Assembly (NCBI GenBank): GCA_009869945.1
Contig: WIXG01000182.1
Span: 1-64,000 of the forward strand
DNA from: Mesaphorura yosii
Taxonomy: Eukaryota > Arthropoda > Collembola > Poduromorpha > Tullbergiidae
Direction: 5' to 3'
DNA: 64,000 nt
A model generated the notes under the pieces. The model saw nothing but the letters and a program-made list of their open reading frames with translations, made no database searches and had not been told where the DNA came from. A program made the translations under genes and the position numbers. Positions within the stretch are counted from its first letter, which is position 1; each line of letters opens with the position of its first letter. Shown in pieces: positions 46,227-59,800 of the stretch.

Positions 46227-49135
46227 GGTTCTGGAATGTACCGTGTGGAAACTGTTTACGCACGAATTGGGGCATTGCGGTCTACAGTTATGCTAGACGA
46301 TGATATGCATGCCGTATACGATGAGAAGTGATGAAATTGATACTATTGATTTATAAGCTAGACGAGCAGACACTTCGCTTCAGCGTATTTGTGTGGAACT
46401 GGCGACAGACAGTTCCATGATATTTTGATGTTCTTTCTTAAAGCAATGTCAATGACACGTACGGCGCAATTTGCACAATCATTTCAAACGGCGATGACAA
46501 TGACAAGCAGAAAAGCTCCAGTTCAAGGAGCAGTCCCTTTGATAGGAGCAGCCTAGTTGATTTACAAATTCGCATCACAATTTGCATGCAGTATCTAAGT
46601 GAGAATTGTATGAGTGTAGGTAGGGTTAAACTTCCAGAAACAGACGGACCACAATGAAAAAGTTCAAAATACGAGGCCAACAGTTACGTTGCATCTTGTC
46701 GAATCATTTGCAACTTGGACAATGCTACTGTGCATTCATACGTGTATTACTCGACATTGCAATTAACAGTTTAGCAGTTGTCAACACTGACTTCTTACAA
46801 CCATGAATTTTTACACAACAGTCTTTTATACTCCTTATTGAATGAACTTCTGCAATCACTCTACGACCTGAAACAGAAGTAGCATTCTTGTGTATCCCAA
46901 TTACATGAATTTGTATCGGCATGCTTGCAGGCTGTACCTGTTTTATGTCTGGATTTTTACTAATCTCGCTTCGCTAAATCAGGTTGGTCAAACGTCCATC
47001 AAAAATCTGCACTTTATACTGCTGCTGGCCAATTCAACTCAGGCTTTCAATTTGTTGAAGTGTCGAATCCAACAGGTGGAGAGCCCGTCCTTGCAACTTG
47101 CAGCCAAATCCATAAACTTACGTAATAGTACGAGTAATTACACTAATCTGAAGCTAGGTCTTGTCATTCGCTGTTGTTTACGTGTCATATCAGGATTTTA
47201 TAGCCGCAACTGAAACAATCTGCATAATATCTGTCCTGGCATTATGCGTCGTCCAATACCGCTTCCAAATGTCATGAACTACGTCCCCGTACTTCATTTA
47301 GTCTCGCATGATGAATTTCGTGCAAGTGCTAAAATTTCCTGCTCCCTGAGAGGGATCTAATTCGCTTAACATTGATTTCGTCCGGCAGCCTTCCTTCTTG
47401 CATCGGATGCCATAAAGCACTCAGTCGAACAGTCAGTCTGGTCACCGGAAGCCGGGGAGTTTTTGAAACCCACCACGAAGATCCCAGCCGAAAACAAGAA
47501 AACTTATGGCTGAACCTGTTGCCTGTGAATTTCCGAGGCATGCATGAAAGAGAGTCAGTGCAATAAAATGTGCACAGATAGCACGCAGGAAGGAGCGGAA
47601 AGATTCTGCAGCCACAGTCAAGTTGAGAGCGAGTAAACAATCCTCCACGATGCGATGAGAAATGCAGCCAACCTTTTCGCATGCTGTTTCATAATCGCAG
47701 TCGCCGTCATCATGATGAATGAGATTAATGCACGTCGCGTTGAAACACTTTAGATTAGATTCGAGCTGCGAACGATGTGGATTGTGGTTTTGAAAGTACA
47801 TCCATCCAACTCACAACACAACAGTATGACAGTAAGAGTAGACTCAACGCAGAAACAGAGCAGCCGATCGTGGAGGGTGGAATTCATTAAGTGAGAATCT
47901 TCCACACAGCAAAGCTCCTCAGCCAACGCAAAGAACCAAGCCAACTTCCTCCGGCTATGCTTGACTTTCATAATCCATATTTTTTGTACTGCGCTGCACG
48001 GCACAGGTAAGTTAATGATGAATCTCCAAATGCACGACGCACTGTGATGGTAGGCTCGTTGCGTCGCTGAATTGAATACCAAAGCCATTGTGATGTGATT
48101 GAAATGAACGGACATGAACTCTACGACTGACTACATCCCCCTTAAGGCAATTTGAATATTATTCTATACGAGTCGTGCCTTGTCTTCAGCACAGGCATGG
48201 ACGGCACAGGTAGGCAGGAGAATGTAATTAGTGTGAACCTTTTCCACAGCACAGCGCAGAAAAAACTCGACTTACCTGTTGCTGGTGTGCCTGTTGCCGT
48301 GTCCTGTCCTGTCCCGACCGACGAAAGTACTTTTACTTTATACCTGCACACTGCTGACACTGCATACCTGTTGCAGGCAGCAGTAATAATAAGCTCGAAT
48401 TACACCTGTACAATAAAATTTCAAGCTTCTGTGATTTTCAGTCTGTGGTTGTGACGACTCGCTCGCCAAGCCAAGTCAGTGTGTTTGGAAACCTGGGACT
48501 TGGGGGTTGGTGTAGTTTAGTTACTCTTTTAGTTTTTTATTCTCCCACGGACCCGTCTGTCCTCCGGTTGCGATTCGGCGATGAGTCGTTGAGGTCAACA
48601 ATTCAGGACACAGGTGGATTCTAACTGGTGATGGCCGTCCGTATCCAAATTGGTTAAGGCTCTGAACTCTGGCATCCGGCTTATAACGCAACAGCTGTAT
48701 TCGGTGGTGGGAAGGGGTTAATCTGACACAGAAGAAAAGATCGGGGTTGAAGGAATTCAAGTATTCGACCTTGCAAGACAACGCCAGAACAACCATCAGA
48801 ATTCTCACAGGGATTACGGCTAATTTTTGGGACATTTTTTCTTGAAACGGCGAGAAGGCCAACCAAGTGAATCAGGTGGAATTTTTTTAAAATTTTGGTT
48901 TGTGGTCCGACCTCTTCTCTCAAGACACGCAAGTTCTGGGCTTGAGGACTCGACATTTTATAACTCACTAAAGTCAATTATTTATCACTGGCGGTATACA
49001 GCAGCGATTCTTCTATTGCGAACCTCATCTCAGGAATCTCAAGAATCTGACTAGTGGTGCTCTTGTAATTATTGTAAAAATTGGCAGTAAATCGTAATAA
49101 TTGTTGGACCTTCGCTTCCTCACTTTACAACCACA
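46227..49135. other. Non-coding stretch between metallothionein and fusilli
   Basis: About 2.9 kb with no gene I can support. Frames of 98-121 codons at 47329-47682, 47750-48115 and 48521-48977 lack family features. The end near 49135 should hold the fusilli promoter and 5' UTR. Confidence 0.45.
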
Positions 49136-52100
49136 ATGAGTCAAAAGAAGAGTATATTGGTCGCACTCCATGTGGAAACTGTCGGCGAGGGTGGAGACAA
49201 TCTCGGAATCGACGAGGAAGAAATTCAGTGCATCGGAATCGGGCTGATTGGCGACGGCTTGAATTTAGTGGGAAAGGAGGTACGAACAGTTACTTTATTA
49301 GTCCCCTTTGTAAGGCACTTAAAACCTTCGTAATTCAACTCATTCGTGTCATATGCCACATCGGCAAATGTTCCCACAAAGGCCTTGTGCCAGTTTCGAA
49401 AGTCTTTTCTGGCAACAGCAATTAACAAAGCACATGCTGCTTTTTAGTTTTACGAATTTTCTTTGTATTACAGGTGATTAAAATATATCGGCCGACTCCG
49501 AGTTCCAATTCTTTGTCGTCAGTCTGTCTTTCGCCAGCCGAGCCTGCTCCAGCACAAAGCCCGTCGTCGTCGGTGGACCCCGACAATAACAACGTGCATC
49601 CCAAGTCGCCGTCACAAAGCAGCAGCAATGATCATGTCGGTGGCGCAGTGAATGGAGAGACGCTGTCGCAGTCTCAATCACTTGAGCAGTGTATCGAAGC
49701 GATCGACGCATTCCTGACTTCACATCTGAACAATAGCAACGCCATGTCCGATGCGGAATGCCTTCGTCAAATTACGTTCGTTTGTGACGGGCAACTTCCC
49801 CTTCGGCAATGCCTGCATCCACAGGCCGTAGCCAAGTCCATTGAGATGGACAAGCCTTGGTGGTGGAGTTTTGTCGATTTGAAGATGGAGTGGGAGAAAT
49901 TCAGCAAAGTGCAACGTGGTGATCAGAGCCCCGGCGGAGATGACGATAAGCTGTCAGACCTAGCTGATTATGGAGAGGAGCCGAAAGCAAAACTGGCCTT
50001 AAATGATATTATTAGAGGTAAGCGAAGTTACAACGAAATCAATTTTGGTCGCATTTCGTGTCGGTACTTTATCGGGCTCACTTTATTACACAGAGATGAA
50101 TGGAGAGTCAGCTCTGGTCACGACCACTGAGTCTTCCAGCAGTCCGCCTCCCAAAAGTACTACAGTAACCGAGAATCTCACAAACTCAGACTTGACAGAT
50201 ACTGATGCTAACGCTAACGAGGAATCTCAAGAAAGTCTGGAAATCATAGTAAAGGAATCTCCCGAGAAGGTCCTGGAGAAAATACTGTCTGTTATCAAGC
50301 ATATGCAGGCGCAGGATCATTCATTTGAGCCAGATGAGATTCAGTCTAAATTGGAACAAGGAATTTGGTGAGTCCCTGCAAGTGCAAAATGTGCTCGAAC
50401 AACTGGAATTATTCGAGTTTTTACGCACAGCTCCCGAGATGAAAATGTTGACGATAATTGCGTGGTGCGAGCCCGTGGCCTGCCCTGGCAGTCTTCGGAC
50501 CAGGACATTGCACGGTTCTTCAAGGGTCTTAACATTGCTAAGTAAGCTTAACCCAGAGAATGTGAAAATGTAAACTTTTCCAACCAATTTGCTAACTTGT
50601 GGCATCATCTCAAATGTTTCAGAGGTGGCGTAGCCCTTTGCCTGTCGCCACAAGGAAGGCGGAATGGTGAAGCGTTGGTGCGTTTCATTTCCACAAAACA
50701 TCGCGACCTCGCCCTTCGGCGGCACAAGCACCACATCGGGACACGGTACATTGAGGTGTATAAGGCGAACGGGGACGACTTCTTGGCGGTTGCTGGAGGT
50801 AAGCCGTTGTTTATTTCGCATCTGCATGCCTTACGTACACTTTTACACGCGCGTACATGAAAACGGAAATGGATTTGACTGGTATTCGTGTATTTTACGA
50901 GACCAAAATGCAATTTCACATAAAAAATCGCATTTGCATTGGCTGAGACAGGTTGATAAGTGCATGCTTCATTTTAAAATAGCTGCAATGCGTACAGTAA
51001 CATGAAACATGATGACTTGACAGTACGGGATGGACAGGCAGACGTGGGCTTGACGATGACGCGACGACACGAATCTTGTCCCTCTCACTGCGTAATGATA
51101 ATGGCCCTTTGTTGGCGTAAATCTGAGTTGGCTGCTGACTGCCTGCCATGCTGAAATAAGACGCGTGATAATGAGCTAAACTCGATGGTAGATGGTCGAG
51201 CCGTGCCGTGAGTGCACACTACTATTTTTGGTCTCCAGACTAATGGAGCAATTTAAAAGGTCGCCACGCATCAAACTACAATCCACCCTACGCCTGCCAC
51301 TGCCACTCGTATTAAGTTATCAATAAAGGCAGAATTAGTAAGCAGTAACGTGAAGATTGTGTTATTAGGTTAGTTACATAGTGCAGGAAATATTGAAGTG
51401 GAAGCACGCTGCATGCAACGACAAACGACACGACATGAAATGAGCCGCAACACATTTCATGATTACAATTCTGTTGACTTTACTAAATTAAACACTTCTG
51501 CCTTCATCAGCACATTTACAACTTACGAACGATTTACATAAAGTATGCAGTGCAATGCGGTAATCATCTTTATCCTAAGCCGTATCCGTATCGTGCATGC
51601 CGTTCCATGTCGTGGAAAGGTTATCGGTAAATAATAAAAACGTACTTAGTATCCACCAACCCCTTGCCGGCTGCTGGCTGGCTTCTCCCTTGGCGAGTTT
51701 ATCTCGCTAACTAGGTATCACATTCTGGTTGAGAGTGACATGCAGCAACAGTTGGACCAAGTACTCATTATCAACAAAGACCGTAACTGATAAACTCAAT
51801 AAATAAAAATCCACGTTTCAAGCATTTAACGCATTCCCTTGCAAGGCATTGCTGCCTTTTTTTAGTAAAAGTTTTGTTACATAAACTAACGTACAGAAAT
51901 TCGAGCAGGGTTCGAAATTACTCAGATGTAAGTGCATGCTGGAGCTCTAGGAGTATACTAGAAGCATTCAAAACTACAGCGTAGATTCAAGTGCAAGTGT
52001 GTTAGGAAGTTGTGTTTTTAGTTAAATCTAGTTTTCTAAGTAGTCAATTATCGAATTGCAGTATAGATTGCATTTACGCAGAGTTGCTCGATAGATTGTT

Positions 52101-55100
52101 GCGCCGATTATCTGTGATAACGTGATTTTGGCTCATTGGGTCTGACTCTGACAATGCCTTCGAGTTCGTGACGATTCGATTTATTTGCCGTTTTTTGACC
52201 GAAACGACTGAAGCCAAGCAGAAGCGTCAACTCTAGACCCTCTAGACTGCCTAGTGACGTCACAATGAGGCCAACATTAACTTCAAACCGTAATTCTAGT
52301 GCTAGTGGTTATAACGGTAAGAATAAAAGCACGTGTTGCATAACTTGGCGTTTTTAGCATGGGCATGTGCTTGCGCGTTCGCATGGTGGACTGATGGAAT
52401 AAGAATTAGTCACTTTTTGGCTCTGGAACGCTGTATTGTTTGAATTCCAGGAAACAACAATGAAGCTCAGGCCTTCCTCACCAAAGGTGGTCAAGTCATC
52501 ATCCGAATGCGTGGACTTCCGTACGATTGCACAGCGAAGCAAGTGGTAAGTTAATCTAACTTAACTTTAAAATTTGCGACTGCTCACCTGATCACGCTGT
52601 TGCTTAAATAGTGCGACTTCTTCAACACGGAGCCATCGTCAGTCCAAGTACTGGAGTCTGAGCAAGGGGTGCTGTTCGTCCGGCGACCAGATGGTCGTTC
52701 CACTGGAGACGCGTTTGTCACGTTCGCTTTGGAGGAGGAAGGAATTGCAGCGCTAACCAAACATCGTGAATGCATCGGGACGAGGTACATTGAACTGTTC
52801 CGAAGCACCACGGCAGAAGTTCAGCAGGTAAATCACTATTTTTCTTTGAGACCACATTTAATCTATGCTCTTTCTTTTCATGCTGCATTAGGCATTTATG
52901 CTTCTAAAGATTGGTAAAAGCCATAAACTCTAAACTGATACTTTCACTGCAGCTTTCGAATATGGGCAATGCTTAATTCGGCAAACGATTTTCAGGTGCT
53001 AAATCGATGTCTCGAGCCGTCAACTCCACAAATCTCTCCAAAACACGCACAGCAGTCTCCGATAGCTGCTGATCCGGCCGCCATTTCTCCAACGTCGCCT
53101 CTGTATATTCAGCCTGGCTTGCTGTCGCCTGGTCTTCCACTTCCAGGTCCTCACCACACGCACCATCATCACGTGCAGGCTGCGGTGGCCGCCGCAGCCG
53201 CTGGTGCTGCCGCTGCTGCAGCGGCGTCTTCACAGAGTCAACAGCACTCGCCCACCACGCAAATGCTCGCCACTCAGCAGCAACTGATCACAATCGGAAC
53301 ACGGAAAGACTGCGTGAGACTACGTGGACTGCCGTACGAAGCCCAAGTCGAACATATTCTGGAGTTCCTTGGCGAATTTGCCAAAAATATTGTGTATCAG
53401 GGCGTCCACATGGTGTACAACGCACAGGTAAAGTACACGACCTTCTCAATCTTACGGAATGGGCAGCATGACATGCCGTGCTAGAAATTTGACTTTCTTT
53501 GCATGGACATGAGTTGAGTTCGTATTGGTGATGGGATAGTCGTGATAGTTAACGAACCCAATTGGGTTTATTTGTGCAGGGTCAGCCTTCCGGTGAAGCC
53601 TTTATTCAGATGGACTCTGAGCACTCGGCCTTTACGACGGCTCAATCCAAACACCATCGCTACATGCTCTGCTTTAAGAAGCAGCGGTACATTGAGGTGT
53701 TTCAGTGCTCTGGGGAGGACATGAACTTGGTGCTGACGGGTGGACAATCGCTACTCAAGCACGCATCTTTCGTGGCAGCTCAGGCGCAGCAGCAGACCAA
53801 TGCCCTCATCGCCGCCGGTATGTCAGCACCGCCACGAGCCAGTCTTGGCGCTAACCCTTTGTACAATATGACGCCTGGGATGCATGCCCAGACTACGGCA
53901 GGGCTTATTGACTTAATAAATAGGCAGCAGCATGCAACACAAGCACAGTTTCACCGCGGCGGGTTATTCGCGCCAGGCCTTATGCAGCGGTTTCCTCATC
54001 CTGGCATGAACAGCCTGTTAGGACTCCCGCCTGGGCCTATGCCCATTCTTATTCCGCAAGGGCAGTCGCCTCATGCCATTTACCCAGGAGGTCCGCCATT
54101 CGGGCCGAGCGTAGAGGAGGCGCTTCTTGCACAGCAGCAAAAGGCTGCGCTGATACTGCTCCAACAGCAAGGAGGTTCGATTCTGGGCAAACGACCGGCG
54201 CCGGGTGGTCCGCTTGACCCAATGCTATTTGTACAACCTAACAAACGATTCTTGCCAGGCGGGTTTCCTCCGCAGCCGTATCTCGGCCGGAAATAAATAT
54301 GCCCTTTAAATATAAAGCTAGCAGGTTGTTGCCCAAAGGAAATGAGACACATATCAAAGGAAAATCCAAAGATAATCAAAGTGAAATTAGTGAAATCTTG
54401 GCGCGCAGGCTCAGGCATTAAATAGTTAAGTGGTGAATTGGGGAATTAGATTTAGCAATATTTCTTTAGTTTCTTGGCTTTTGTTATTAAAATAGTGTTG
54501 ACAAGCAATCGCGCTTTTGTACAAATGTACTTACATCAATCACACAATCAATTTCAAGGCATTGAAATGCATTGGCGCGTGGCAGCTTCTAAAATCTAAT
54601 CAGCTTTACTTTACTTTTGTGTTTAAACATTTTTATTTCACCCACAATCAAATCATTAATGTGCAATACACTTACCTCCTAATTGGCAAATTAATTAAGT
54701 TTATTTGAATTTGGTTTAGTTTTGTTGGTTAATAAACCTTTACACTACCAACGCGTCATGTGTGCTGCTTCTTTTCCTTAATTTCCTTCTGGGGGCTGAC
54801 ATTTCTTTAGCCGTGTAGCCGTGTAGCCGTGTAGAGGTTTTAGCAGCTGGCATTCAGTTTACAGGTTGTTCAGTGGCGTGGTTTTTTAGCTCTGTTCTGC
54901 GGGGATGTCACGGCCGGGCGGGGCGACGCAGGGGAAGTGGGAACTTGGCTCCGAAGGGTGTGATGGGGTACGGGTAACTGGTGCGGTGCAGAGAATGTTC
55001 GGGACAGGACAATTGTGGTGTGTTGTTAATACTCATGTCAGAGAAGACATGTCTTTACTACACGTACATGCTTTTTATTATAATTTGCAATTTGCGAATT

Positions 55101-56244
55101 CGCCTTGGTGAGTCCATTTACGATTTCTTTACTTTCTGATTCGGTATTGGCTTCCAACCCTTCTACTCACTCACTCACTCTCGCCTTAATTGTGACCTAA
55201 TCCTAATGCCTAGTGTACTTTTACTTGTACATTGCAATTGGCGAATGTTGGAGGGATTTGTTTTTGGCACACACATGGTAGTGTGATTCTTAACTTGTAA
55301 CTTCGGGTCCGGTGGGTACTGCTTATCTGTTTTTGTAGGATTTTTCGGCGGGGCGCCTGGGTTTCGCAACTATCGCCTTAAGCTGAGTTTGGCAGACTCC
55401 AGAAGGGCTTCTCTTCGCTTCCCAGAAGTCTAGCCAATTTGTGACCGTTCAGTAAAGGCGCGAAGATTAATTTCTTTACTCAATATTGTTAGGCTAGATA
55501 AGTCAGGAGCGCGATCGGAACTGCGGAGTCCGAAAATACAATCCCTCCAAAGAGCCAATCCTGTAAGTCGAAGTTCCTTCTTGTCAAACTAATTGTTGAT
55601 TCTATTCTGCAGGATCTCAACCGACGCATCATCATCACCATTATATTCCTTACAATCCGGGAACTCCGGCCGTCGCTGCTCCTCCGCTTCATCACAGTCC
55701 AGCTGCGATGCTTCATCATCATCGTCCAGCACACGCCCATTTTCCTCCTCATGCGCTGCACAATTATCCACAAATATTCTATTGGCCAGGGGCCGCTGGT
55801 GCTGGTGGAGGAGGGGCACAAGCCGGCGCCCACAATTCACCGCTCGTGGGCACCAACTACTGTACCACTGCCGCAGCGTATGGCAATCATGGTGTCGGTG
55901 ACGTTTCAGCCGCTGCTGCCTGCTTGACTCCGTTCCATCCGTTTTACCATCAGAAAGGTGCGGCATTCATTGGTTTCGGACTCGAGCAGCCTCCAGGCAG
56001 ACTGCTGATCGATGGCAACGGCATAAACGCACAACATGAGCAGAATGGCCACGGACTTTTCTACGAGCGGATGCTGAAGCCGATTCCTATTCTCACTCGA
56101 GGTGCTGGAGGAGGGCACGGGCACGGTCACGGCCCGCATGTACCGACTCCGCTCGTTGGTTCGAGCATAAACGGCAAAGGCTCTCCTACGTCCACAGGTG
56201 CTGCTGCTTCAAAGCAATACTTGGACCTAATCTTCATGGCCTAA
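49136..56244 (+). CDS. fus: Fusilli / ESRP, RNA-binding splicing regulator
   Basis: Fusilli/ESRP binds GU-rich RNA in the nucleus and controls epithelial splicing programmes. Common exons are 49136-49279, 49474-50017, 50094-50367, 50431-50541, 50623-50798, 52451-52545, 52612-52827 and 52996-53427. Form A ends with 53580-54296 (902 residues). Form B uses a GTATGT donor at 53818 and joins 53580-53817 to 55613-56244 in phase (953 residues). Residues 1-230 form the exonuclease-like domain ([15 protein letters not shown]). RRM1 (about 327-415) has [17 protein letters not shown] and [16 protein letters not shown]2 (431-515) has [16 protein letters not shown]3 (about 622-710) has [18 protein letters not shown] polyalanine run lies between RRM2 and RRM3. 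The form A tail is Gln/Pro/Gly-rich; the form B tail is His/Pro/Gly-rich with YIPYNPG. Signals for 3' ends are near 54730 and 56424. Confidence 0.93.
50799..52450 (+). other. Large fusilli intron between RRM1 and RRM2
   Basis: The 1.65-kb intron is far longer than the gene's other internal introns (60-170 bases). It has no coding frame of note. Its size and position suggest regulatory content, but I see no specific element. Confidence 0.5.
54297..55612 (+). other. Fusilli proximal 3' UTR and alternative intron
   Basis: In form A this is 3' UTR, with AATAAA near 54730. In form B it is part of an intron running from 53818 to 55612. A small triplicate AGCCGTGT lies near 54811-54834. A donor-like GTAAGTCG at about 55563 has no convincing partner exon. 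Confidence 0.5.
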
Positions 56245-56851
56245 CTCGTTACTGATGCTGCTAATGCTAATCAACACTCATAACTTAAACCCAATCCATT
56301 GTTTGTTAGTTTCATTGTTATTCTTACTGTTGTCCGACTGCGATTTCCTAATGACGTTTTATATTGATTTCATACGAAATTGAATTGATTTCAATTTTCA
56401 CTCTGCAAAAGTCTCAATTGAGAGCAATAAACGCAAGTTGTTTAAAGTAAAGTGCATACTTTTTCCGATTTAATTCCACTAAATGTACCCAGTTCCTTCA
56501 TCTGAATATGGGACTACATATTTTTGTGATCGCATGAAGATGTTGACGGTACTCGCCGAGAATGACAATGGACGTTGAGTTAGGAACACACCGAGTGCAG
56601 GGCGATGGCCACCGCTGACGAAGGATTCAATATTTATACTCACAAGATTGTCAGGAAGATGATCTCTCGATATAAAAGAGTTAAGGAATTATTGTCAATG
56701 TCATGTTTATTGCAATGCAAAATAACTAAACTACAAACTACACTACATGAATGTACACATGAACAAGAATATTGTCAACGTCAAGGGAGTCTCGAGTTCC
56801 ATGCTGGAATGCTTTCACTTTAGTTGAGCTTGTAATTATTGAGTTTAGAGT
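56245..56851. other. Convergent spacer between fusilli and the ABCG gene
   Basis: The plus strand carries AATAAA near 56424 for the distal fusilli end. The minus strand carries AATAAA at 56706-56711, about 140 bases after the ABCG stop. Nothing else was seen. Confidence 0.55.
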
Positions 56852-59800
56852 TCAGGCTGCCAGACTTCGCCTCATCACCATGTAGCCGAGCAGTCGGAAT
56901 ATAACCAGGAAACCGAGTAGAAATAGAGTGTGGCTCCACCAGGGCAGGTCCAATTCGTCGCTCGCCAGCAACTCTGGTCTTGAAATCACAGGAGACTCCA
57001 TCAAGGGTGTCTCCAGCATATCCATGTGAAGTCTCGAGTCTGGGCATGAATTTGGGAACGCGGAAGTCGAGTTGATCGCACACTGGATGGGCTCTCCGTA
57101 ATTGAACTCGAGGAGCTGCATATTTCGCAGGGCGTGGTACACAAGCGAGAAGGACTTCAAACAGGGTGGAATCTACGGAAGCATACCATGCATTAGTTAG
57201 AATTCAGGATTAGCAAAACTTAAACACTCTAAATGCTCACGTTTCTGGCCAAAAATCCGCCTAGCAATTGCGCTGCCAATGTAAAGATCGCTGCTGCCGT
57301 GACGGCGGCCGAAAGTTCCAGTGCGGCTCCGAAGAAGAAACCGGCCGACTGTGCAGCGAGTGCACTGAGCATTTGCGAGGACAATATTCCAAAGAATGCC
57401 GCAAAGTTTCCGCCAAGCATTGGGTAGGAAATTATCAAGTAGACGGATGGGAGGACGATGATGAGCGGCGCCTCTCCAAGCATCTTCGCGAAATAATACG
57501 AAGAGAGGCGGTAGAATCCTGAAAGACGCTCCTTTTCGATGATGGGTCGCTCACCGGGGACTTTATAAAATAAGGACATTTAGAGTGAATTATAAACTTG
57601 ATAACACTGCATCTTACATGATGCCAAAGCTCCGAAGAGTGAGAACAGCATCCAGAAAGTGCTGGAGAAGAACATCCATCCTTCGAGGTCCGGCAAAGTC
57701 TCTTCACGGCGGTCAGTCTGAAGTAAATACAAGCAGAATTTACTACTTATGCTAGAGGTTCAAGGGAGCTTTTACCAATCACGTCTAGAGCTCACCTTAT
57801 ACCATACAAGTCCCGCCATAATCGCCAACACCACCGCCTGCACCCAGTTCATGCGCGACAAAATCCTCGGACGCGCTTCGTGGAAGTTGCGTTCAGCCAG
57901 AATCCGCACTTGCGTCCAGAACGAAGTTGGCCATGCAGAGTCTGCGACATAAATGTCCGAGTCATGGCTGGATGTGGAGCTGGAGCTGTTGAAGTCGATT
58001 TCCAGTTTTGAAGTAGCAAGAGAGATTTGAAGCAATGTGGCGGAGCTGACCCAAGATTGAAGTAAAAGTGAGTTGGAGGATTTGAGTTGCTCGACTATTG
58101 TGAGAGAATGTTTCTTATCAGCTTTCGCACTCGAAAGAGTCGAGAGTGTTTCGTGAGCTTACGTATAAAATCAGCTGGATTGTAGTGAGGCGCAATTTGT
58201 AGTCCAACACTTGCGAAATGAACAACAACGGAAGAAGCGTGCCCAAAGTAAGCAGTCTGCAATTGAGAATTAAGCCTCAACAGTTAGTAACCGTAAGTCA
58301 TACATTGGCATTGACATAGACAAAGCATCTCGTACCTTTCCATCTGAAAGCAATAGTAACTGGTCGAAAAGATGAAAGATCTTGGATGAAGGCTGGTGAA
58401 CGGCGAGCACGACGCACTTCGACTGCTTGGACGCGTACTCCTTCAACATTTGCATGAGTGTGGTGGCCGTGCAGGAGTCCAGGCCAGAGGTGGGCTCCTA
58501 TTCAATTAGTAAAATTATTTTGGTGGGCTTAAACAATTAACGAAACTAAAAGTAAGAGTGGGCTCATACATCGATGAGCAGAACGCTGGGGTTCGTTATC
58601 AGTTCACACGCGATTGACAATCGCTTCTTCTCTCCTCCGCTAAGTCCACGCTTCGACGCATCACCCACAATTGTGTGCTGAGCTCGTCTCAAATCGAGCG
58701 CGTCGATGATTTCCTCGACCTTGTCCAGCTTCTCCGATCGTGAGTATTTTGAGTCAGGAAGGCGGAGCAATGCGGTGTACTAAAAGAACCAAATCACAAT
58801 TATCATCTATATTTTGTGATTCTGCTTGTTAAATTTAAGTAGAAAGCTGTCTCACGATGAGTGTCTGCTTGAGCGTGAGATCTGGAAAAAAGACATCTTG
58901 CTGAAGTACGTAACCAATCCGCGTCCTCCGAATTCTTTTGCTCAGCCGTTCGTCGTTCAGGTGGATTGAGCCGGAATGCAGACGGAGACGACCGGACAGG
59001 GCGTTCAGAAGACTCGTCTTTCCGCAACCTGCAAAATTGAACTTCTTTGACCATGAATTCCGCTTTTGTGTAGCAACGACACCTGTACTGTACAAATGAT
59101 TGCCTTTGTACTCTCTTTAATGCCATGATTTTGCTAATATATTTTTAATGGCAGCAGCTATGAACAATTGGCTTAAGTAATTGTCAGTTTTAATTGTGTA
59201 ATTGCTTATGCTCCAGTGCTATTACGTGTACTAATTTTGTGCTTTTGTCATCGTCTTCTAGACTATCTGAGTTGAAGGTGAGCTAATTGGTAGTTAAATT
59301 GAGAGCGGATGCTCTAACTTCTTACCGGTTGGTCCCATCACAGCCAGCATCTCACCCGCCTTGACTTGCCCGGAAATGTCATGAAGTGCGAAGCCATTTG
59401 CAGGGATTGGAGTGGTTCGAATACTATTGAATGTGAGGTCGTACTGCTCCGACAAGTCACACCTGAAAAGAAATGAGTTCTTGAATCATTAAAATCGTCA
59501 AAATGTGTCGCGATGCCGCGCGAAGCGTATACTGGAGGCGTAGACTATGTGGAGACAAGACAATCTCGGATGTGGGCATGTTGGTGGCCTGCTGAACTGG
59601 AACTGGGTCAGAGTTTATGCTGTATGCTCTCATTGCCATAATCATCTGCCATTCCAGAGTCTGAGTCCTCAAGCACTTGACTGATTGTTTATCAGCTTGA
59701 CATTGACTAGAATTCTCAGAACCGAACGAGGTCAATAAAAATTCTTTCAAGTGAAATTGACCATTATTCTTTAGCCAGCCTGGAGAGCCTGTACATAGCG

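Noticed and set aside
48521-48977. Overlapping minus-strand frames of 98-113 codons
   Set aside because: No signal peptide, domain or splice context; two frames overlap, which suggests chance openness or a repeat fragment.
55507-55562. Small extra fusilli exon before the distal C-terminal exon
   Set aside because: The acceptor is weak and inclusion would shift the His-rich distal exon out of frame.
59457-59750. Minus-strand frame directly upstream of ABCG exon 2, considered as exon 1
   Set aside because: It is in a different frame from the ATPase exon, whereas the 62995-63107 exon has ATG, GTAAGT donor and correct phase.
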